Shown: positions 7,773-11,752 of the stretch, piece by piece
How the letters are laid out: each line of letters begins with the position of its first letter
How positions within the stretch are numbered: the stretch's first letter is position 1
Source: Stramenopiles sp. TOSAG23-2
Taxonomy: Eukaryota; Sar
Direction of reading: 5' to 3'
Assembly (NCBI GenBank): GCA_900128395.1
Contig: LT649903.1
Coordinates: 1 to 11,752 of the forward strand
DNA: 11,752 bases
Translations under genes and position numbers: made by a program
Notes under the pieces: model-generated
Seen by the model: only the letters and a program-made list of their open reading frames with translations
What the model was told of the DNA's origin: nothing
Database searches by the model: none

Positions 7773-8223
7773 TACCCCTTTCCAGATTCATTCTCCAGCA
7801 GAAGAAGGCTGTATCAAAATTACAATTGTTTTTATCTTTCCGCACGAATTGAATCCTCGATTTCGGAATGATCAATTGAATGTCCGGAAATAAGGGCTGG
7901 AAATACTTCCGTGTTAGCTTCGATATAGGTAATATCAAAACGAACGGCTTGTTTAATAACTTCAATCTTTTTAGAACCGCGCTCGCTATACTATAAGGAG
8001 GATTCGTTACAATGATATCCCCTTCATTTGAATCAAAGAAATCGATATTTTTGTCAATGACGTGAAAACCTAGACTTCTTAGATGCTCGCCTGAAGTGCC
8101 ATCACCGTAGAATGCCTCCCAGATGACTTTATCCTTCGGGAGATATCTCTCGATGGATTTCCATGCCGAGAGAGGTGTCATGTAGTCATCTTCGGTTTGA
8201 TATCCTTCGGGAGTAAAATTCAT
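7759..8223 (-). CDS. Compact N6-adenine DNA methyltransferase-like protein (virus-type)
   Basis: This 154-residue protein starts at an ATG at 8221-8223 and ends with TAA. Motifs of Rossmann-fold adenine methyltransferases are present in order: TP at 16-17 with SAW (motif X-like), SAM-binding motif I as EAFYGDGTSG (36-45), an acidic strand end at DKNIDFFDS (57-65), and catalytic motif IV NPPYS (74-78). Conserved-looking strands follow (KPFVLILPIS; LIIPKSRIQFV; NFDTAFFC). Such single-domain ~150-residue versions without a target-recognition domain are, from memory, common in nucleocytoplasmic large DNA viruses, virophages, polinton-like viruses and phages. The likely role is N6-methylation of adenine in DNA. 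Catalytic residues look intact, so it may be young or functional. TATATAAG lies 21-28 nt before the start. A bacterial or phage origin is also possible. Confidence 0.78.
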   Translation of the reverse strand: MNFTPEGYQTEDDYMTPLSAWKSIERYLPKDKVIWEAFYGDGTSGEHLRSLGFHVIDKNIDFFDSNEGDIIVTNPPYSIASAVLKRLKLLNKPFVLILPISKLTRKYFQPLFPDIQLIIPKSRIQFVRKDKNNCNFDTAFFCWRMNLERGIIFL

Positions 8224-8243
8224 GTTAAAATAGATATGGTTAT

Positions 8244-8251
8244 CTTATATA
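8244..8251 (-). promoter_or_regulatory. TATATAAG before the methyltransferase
   Basis: The minus strand reads aaaaaactatataagataac here; the 8-mer ends 21 nt before the ATG. The same 8-mer precedes the next gene upstream. It could be a TATA box or a viral promoter element; evidence is thin in AT-rich DNA. Confidence 0.35.
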
Positions 8252-8259
8252 GTTTTTTT

Positions 8260-8580
8260 TTATTCTCTCTTTCTCTTTAGCAGGTTTGAAACTCGTTCAC
8301 ACAGAGACCGACCAAATTTCTCTTCCCATCTCCCTTTCGCCTCTTCCAATATCCCTTGCAATTCAGTCCATTTGTCCTCGAATTCTTTTGGAATCGCATC
8401 CATTGACTCTCGGTAAGATTTCATCGTCTCTAGAGAATCATAGAAATCATTCACGACAATAATCTGCGCCGTTTGCTCACCCTTCTCTATCGAGAGATGC
8501 CGCATGTCTCCGCATCGTTTCTTTAGGATATCATTCGAAGGGATATCATTCTCATACAAATCGATATCCGGTTCCTGCAT
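8260..8580 (-). CDS. Small charged helical protein, unrecognised
   Basis: This ORF encodes 106 residues from an ATG at 8578-8580 to a TAA. The N-terminus is acidic (QEPDIDLYENDIPSNDILKK), a strand-like QIIVVNDFYDS lies mid-protein, and the second half is a charged, probably helical segment (FEDKWTELQGILEEAKGRW) ending in a basic tail (LLKRKRE). There is no catalytic signature. It lies 36 bp upstream of the methyltransferase on the same strand. Its composition is normal for a real protein, which supports coding. I recognise no family. Confidence 0.6.
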   Translation of the reverse strand: MQEPDIDLYENDIPSNDILKKRCGDMRHLSIEKGEQTAQIIVVNDFYDSLETMKSYRESMDAIPKEFEDKWTELQGILEEAKGRWEEKFGRSLCERVSNLLKRKRE

Positions 8581-8663
8581 TAAATTACTTTCTTCAAAAG
8601 AAAATAATCGTCCATATCTCAGATGTTGTTTTTTCCTCAGCCAGTTTAAAAAATACTTAAATG

Positions 8664-8671
8664 CTTATATA
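8664..8671 (-). promoter_or_regulatory. TATATAAG before the 106-residue ORF
   Basis: The minus strand reads aaaaaatatataagcatt, with the 8-mer 84-91 nt before the ATG. It matches the element before the methyltransferase, including a run of A on its 5' side. Confidence 0.3.
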
Positions 8672-8730
8672 TTTTTTATCCTTTTCTATTCAAAAATAAA
8701 TCATTCTTTACCTATTTCATTTTTTTTTTA

Positions 8731-8916
8731 TTAACAAGGTTCCAGCAATGGCATCCCTTCGACTCGACGCAAAATTGTCGTACCTGTGTCTGTCTCGTCC
8801 AATATAAATCCTTTGTATTGATTCAATACATGTTTGTATCTATTGTTATGGATTCCGTGGAACACAAATCGCATGATGATATATACAATATTTTCCGGCA
8901 AACAGGATAGATCCAT
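8731..8916 (-). CDS. 61-residue protein, F-box-like N-terminus, unrecognised
   Basis: The ATG is at 8914-8916, six bases after a TAG that closes the decayed frame upstream, and the frame is the same. The N-terminus DLSCLPENIVYIIMRFV resembles the first helix of F-box-like proteins (L-P-x-x-I/V), a style common in large DNA viruses, but the protein is too short for a full F-box plus substrate domain. The rest (YKHVLNQYKGFILDETDTG, then ILRRVEGMPLLE) is well-balanced coding-like sequence. It is either a genuine tiny gene or the surviving 3' part of a longer one that extended into 8923-9285. Confidence 0.45.
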   Translation of the reverse strand: MDLSCLPENIVYIIMRFVFHGIHNNRYKHVLNQYKGFILDETDTGTTILRRVEGMPLLEPC

Positions 8917-8922
8917 CTTCTA

Positions 8923-9285
8923 TGTTTTCTTTTTGACAAAGAAATCTATTGCTTGTAAAACTGTATGTTTACGTATTGGGTGATATACGAATATATTTAC
9001 GATATTTTTTTCAAAGGCGGATATCAATAGTTTCGAAAAACACAGATCGAATAGTTTTTTTATATCAAAGACCGAAAGGATTTCGTTTTTATCAGATGGA
9101 TATCAAATAGCAATAGATACCCCTTCCACACAAATATCTTAACAATTATCTCTTCCAATGAGAATGACACCCGAAAAAAAACTTCCGCTATCACGAGTAT
9201 CAAACAGGTGTTTTTCTTGATATAAGTCCACCCGCGTCTTACTTCTATAAAAAAATAAACCAGTCCTTCGAAAATATATATTTAT
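8923..9285 (-). pseudogene. Decayed minus-strand gene, one frame with two internal stops
   Basis: In the same frame as the 61-residue ORF, the stretch from 9285 to 8923 reads as protein-like segments broken by a TAA (9139-9141) and a TGA (9103-9105), then closed by a TAG (8920-8922). The first segment includes KTRVDLYQEKHLFDTRDSGS; the last is 60 codons including FDIKKLFDLCFSKLLISAF and HPIRKHTVLQAIDFFVKKK. There is no ATG in either segment. A different minus frame is open over 9063-9281 (73 codons, also no ATG), so low stop density here may partly reflect base composition. It is most likely a dead gene of the same inserted element. Confidence 0.4.
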
Positions 9286-10061
9286 TTAAATATATACATA
9301 CAATATTCCCAGAAAAAACAAATTCAGAGAAGAAAATCTTCCTTTGATAAGAAATCCAATGAAAAAAGGACGAAAGCAGCCACTCCAATAGAGATACCTC
9401 TTCAAAAGGATATTCAGTTGGTACTGGTGCCGTTTTGATCAGCCTCTCTCTTCTTCTAAAAAGATATTAGAAGGGACTGTATTGATCAGGAGAACAAAAA
9501 GACCAATATTATGTAGGGGACACCAATACAATCGATATCTTCTACTAGAATGCGATTTAAATCATATATCTATCGATGATAAGATCCTAATGAGGGGATT
9601 GTTTCCTGTGGGATAGATATCGGTTGAAGGAAAAAAGAAGATATATTATGTTTATTCAATATTCTTTTTTATAATTTTATACATATTAATTTATCGAAAG
9701 ATTTATCGAGTAATCCGAAGCTACAGGTTACTTTTTAAAAAAAGAAACCGATGCTATTTCTATGGTGAAAGTTATTTTTTAAGGGATTTGTCGGAAAGAG
9801 CATATTTGTTATGCGAGATCACTTTTGCAACTGTGGCATAGGAATAGCACTAAAAAATCAGTTTTATATTAGGCATCCAAATCGACTATTGACGTCTTGA
9901 TGCTATCTATATGGTAATCGATTTTGACATTCCCACAGCTGGACAGCCTGGACCGCTGGACAGCAAATGATAGATTTAAAGAAATAGTACCTGATTATGA
10001 CTTTGATATTGTGGAATGAATGTCATATAGTATAGAGTGTGAAGTGTGTCTATTAAAAAAA
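9286..10061. other. Gene-free, possibly decayed coding DNA
   Basis: No intact gene is visible. The plus strand has a 74-codon open stretch without an early ATG (9392-9616; includes KKILEGTVLIRRTKRPIL). The minus frame used by the island's decayed gene also stays fairly open to about 9645, with stops at 9562, 9439 and 9286. Around 9938-9964 there is a GC-rich direct repeat of gctggacagc separated by 7 bp. None of this can be assigned. Confidence 0.35.
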
Positions 10062-10224
10062 AACAAGATCTTGCATGATTTAGTATGTCTGTATCATTGT
10101 ATGCTAGACTTGCAAGACTTAAAAAAATATTTTTTTTTAAAAATAAAAATAATATAATACAAAATTAATTTTAATATATACAAAAAGAACAAATAAGTCT
10201 AACAAGTCTTGCATGATTTGGTAC
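10062..10224. repeat. ~23-bp direct repeats flanking an AT-rich block
   Basis: aacaagatcttgcatgattt (about 10062-10081) recurs as aacaagtcttgcatgattt (10201-10219), with one indel. Between them lies an almost pure AT block (about 10121-10190) and a palindrome cttgcaag inside agacttgcaagactt (10106-10120), related to the repeat itself. This arrangement resembles target-site duplications around a small inserted sequence. Confidence 0.5.
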
Positions 10225-10384
10225 ATTTGGATCACAACAAATAGTTACAATAGATGCAATTGGTGCCAAAAGTGTATTTGCAATTGATATTGATAATGAT
10301 GGTGATATTGTTTTAATATCAGCATCTTCAAGTGATGATAAAATTGCATGGTATGAGAATATAGATGGTAAAGGTACATTTGGA
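10217..10384 (+). pseudogene. VCBS / FG-GAP-like repeat fragment
   Basis: The frame beginning after a TGA at 10214-10216 reads FGTFGSQQIVTIDAIGAKSV, FAIDIDNDGDIVLISASSSD, then DKIAWYENIDGKGTFG. This is the FG-GAP/VCBS beta-propeller blade pattern: D-x-D-x-D-G-D Ca2+-binding loop, SASSxDDKIAWYEN, GTFG. One residue appears to be missing in the loop (usually GD-x-D-V before the SAS strand). There is no start codon, no further blade, and the homology stops at about 10384 although the frame runs on to about 10536 with biased sequence. Intact members are extracellular or adhesive proteins with many blades, so this is a one-blade relic. Confidence 0.7.
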
Positions 10385-10502
10385 TGTAGTCAAAAGAAAA
10401 AAAATCAAATTGAAATAAAAAAAATATTTATGATTTATAATTATATAGGGAATATTAGTATATGGTTTATTTTAATATGGAAATATCATTATGGTGATCA
10501 CA

Positions 10503-10685
10503 TTATGAGACATCCTTTGAGTATGAAATGGTAGAAAGTGACATTCTGGTGATTCTAAAAAACATAATATGTGTACAATCTAATAAACCATTTTTACCAT
10601 AATGATCACATTCATCTAATACATCAATTAATATAATTTGACTTTTTGATTTCCATACATGCAGGCATTCTATATGCTTTCTATA
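10503..10685 (-). pseudogene. NACHT-like NTPase fragment with Walker B motif
   Basis: The minus frame is open between a TGA at 10686-10688 and a TAA at 10503-10505. It reads KHIECLHVWKSKSQIILIDV, then LDECDHYGKNGLLDCTHIMF. Hydrophobic strand plus D-x-L-D-E-C-D (10605-10637) is the Walker B/sensor signature of NACHT/STAND ATPases (usual form ILIDALDECD). No Walker A, no start and no downstream winged-helix region is visible, and the sequence after the motif diverges from the usual ITSRP. It is best read as a relic of a host NACHT gene; it could also be one exon of a spliced gene. Confidence 0.55.
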
Positions 10686-10773
10686 TCAACTAATGGTGCT
10701 TGTACTTATTCATTTTGATGATGTATAAGAGAGATTGTTGTTGTGTGAAATGACCCTCGGGAGGATTACATAC

Positions 10774-10863
10774 ACACAGCATTGTAAACGAATAGCAGCT
10801 TCATAGTACAGGACCTCTTTTTTAAGGGATTGTTCAAAACGGACGTGTATAGCAGCTCCACCG
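10774..10863 (-). other. Exon-like block with splice signals
   Basis: On the minus strand a branch-point-like tgctaac (CTAAC at 10895-10891), a pyrimidine-rich tract and ccatctccag (AG at 10865-10864) precede this 90-nt block, and GTATGT (10773-10768) follows it. The block reads GGAAIHVRFEQSLKKEVLYY, then EAAIRLQCC, with normal protein composition and clearly higher GC than its surroundings. It fits an internal exon of a minus-strand gene, possibly linked to the NACHT-like piece downstream on the same strand, but no complete gene can be assembled. The family is unrecognised. Confidence 0.4.
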
Positions 10864-10895
10864 CTGGAGATGGCGAGGAAGAGAGAAACTGTTAG

Positions 10896-11299
10896 CAGGT
10901 GCACAAGAGGGGAAAGGACAGTTTCTCGTGCGCCTCGGCGAAATTGTTGGTTTCGAGACTACGAGCAAGTAGGTTTTTTTTAAACACAACAACACAACAG
11001 GATGCCAATGTGTTTTTCACTCCCCTATCAAACCCGATATTTTTGTGTCTATGTGTTTTTCAGAATCTCTAGCAGGCACACACGCTTGTTATGAGCTAGC
11101 ATGACATAGCATCAGGAGAAGAAGTGTGTTTTAAAGAGTCCTTAAACCAATAACAAAATTTACACAGAATTATATTAATGCTATTCCCATGGTAGAACCC
11201 TATTTTGAACACAAAAATCAAAATATGATGTTCCTCAATCAAGAGCAAAAACCCATATACAAATTCATTTACTTGGTATAAAAATAAAAATACCACTCT
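10896..11299. other. Intergenic DNA without visible gene
   Basis: The stretch to about 10975 is relatively GC-rich and then turns AT-rich. A 72-codon minus-strand frame at 11096-11314 is Leu/Val/Phe-rich without any motif and looks spurious, partly overlapping the duplicated block. Confidence 0.4.
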
Positions 11300-11639
11300 G
11301 ACAACTAACACCATTACATCATTTTCCTCAAATCATACACCTAATCAGATATACATACCAATAAATGTTTCACGAAATGCTAAGGAGATATATCAGTGGC
11401 TTTTTAACACTTCCCATCATCTTCTTTCCTATCTGCTTGAATGTTAAATACAACAATATTTTTCACCATCTACTTTCACCATCTACACCAACAATACCAG
11501 TAATTTTCAAAACATCACCATTAAAAAGGTGACAACTTACACCACTGTACCATTTTTCCTCAAATCATGCACCCAATCAGATATACATACCAATAACCAT
11601 TTCATGAAATGCAAAGTATGCATATCTGCTGCTTTTTAA
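11300..11639. repeat. Diverged ~108-bp duplication (two units, 231 bp apart)
   Basis: Units at about 11300-11407 and 11531-11639 share gacaactaacacca/gacaacttacacca, tcctcaaatcat, aatcagatatacatacca, atgaaatgc/acgaaatgc and ggctttttaa/tgctttttaa. They differ by scattered substitutions and small gaps, so this is an old duplication. On the minus strand both units place a similar G-V-S-C peptide in the same relative frame, which suggests duplicated coding debris. Confidence 0.75.
11461..11486. repeat. Exact 13-bp tandem duplication
   Basis: tttcaccatctac occurs twice in direct succession (11461-11473, 11474-11486). Because 13 is not a multiple of 3, it shifts the minus-strand frame that reads HLFNGDVLKITGIVGVDG just upstream. 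Confidence 0.95.
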
Positions 11640-11752
11640 TAATGTACACATACAGGTATAAATATCAAGTACAAATGACTGGATTGTTTGATAGGATATC
11701 ACAAAAATGATACATATTTGGTTCATTTATTTCTACCCCTTCTATCGCCTTT

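Noticed and set aside
9103-9141. Stop-codon reassignment (TAA read as Gln, TGA as Trp) in the decayed island gene
   Set aside because: Neighbouring genes end normally at TAA and TGA, and a third stop (TAG) also interrupts the region; decay is simpler.
10710-10904. 64-codon minus-strand ORF with a signal-peptide-like N-terminus
   Set aside because: Its start would be GTG, and its hydrophobic N-terminus coincides with a branch point and pyrimidine tract of a likely intron end. Only the middle part looks coding, and it is annotated as an exon-like block.
11096-11314. 72-codon minus-strand hydrophobic ORF
   Set aside because: Leu/Val/Phe-rich with no recognisable domain; it ends inside a diverged repeat and lacks supporting context.
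1-11752. tRNA, rRNA or CRISPR features
   Set aside because: No tRNA arm consensus, rRNA-like block or regularly spaced direct repeats were seen on either strand.

Overview
The window looks like AT-rich nuclear DNA of a unicellular eukaryote, most likely a diatom or related stramenopile alga. The evidence is long ORFs without introns, Asn/Ser/Thr/Gln homopolymers written as trinucleotide microsatellites, roomy intergenic DNA, a secreted cyanophycinase-like enzyme, an F-box/kelch protein, and an ankyrin protein whose C-terminal tail (LLRSKGGKAN...) I associate from memory with diatom ankyrin families. The assignment is inference; there is no rRNA or organelle marker to confirm it.

Left part (1-5360), host-like genes: the 3' end of an ankyrin-repeat gene with a duplicated tail just downstream (2-628); a membrane-anchored HotDog/PaaI-type thioesterase (755-1531, -); a secreted peptidase S51/cyanophycinase-like protein (1949-3055, +), divergent from the thioesterase; and a large F-box/kelch protein (3350-5359, -) full of microsatellite-coded homopolymers.

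Middle (5360-6451): intergenic DNA with a 58-bp tandem duplication and, on the minus strand, the remains or terminal exons of an unrecognised gene, with a possible 59-nt intron.

Island (6452 to about 9285): small, tightly packed genes unlike their neighbours. Two plus-strand genes (a two-TM protein with a Calx-beta-like ectodomain and a short Lys/Arg-rich protein with a -1 frame continuation) converge on three minus-strand genes: a compact N6-adenine methyltransferase of a type I associate with large DNA viruses, virophages and phages, and two small unknown ORFs. A decayed minus-strand gene lies upstream of them. At least 7759-9285 could be an endogenous viral element inserted in an algal genome. 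That is inference, resting mostly on the methyltransferase and the compact layout.

Right part (9286-11752): no intact gene. It is a graveyard of recognisable scraps: a VCBS/FG-GAP repeat piece, a NACHT-like Walker B piece, a 90-nt exon-like block with branch point, acceptor and donor signals, a diverged ~108-bp duplication and an exact 13-bp tandem duplication. There is no evidence that these genes work together as a pathway; the window reads as host genes, a probable viral insertion, and a region of decay.
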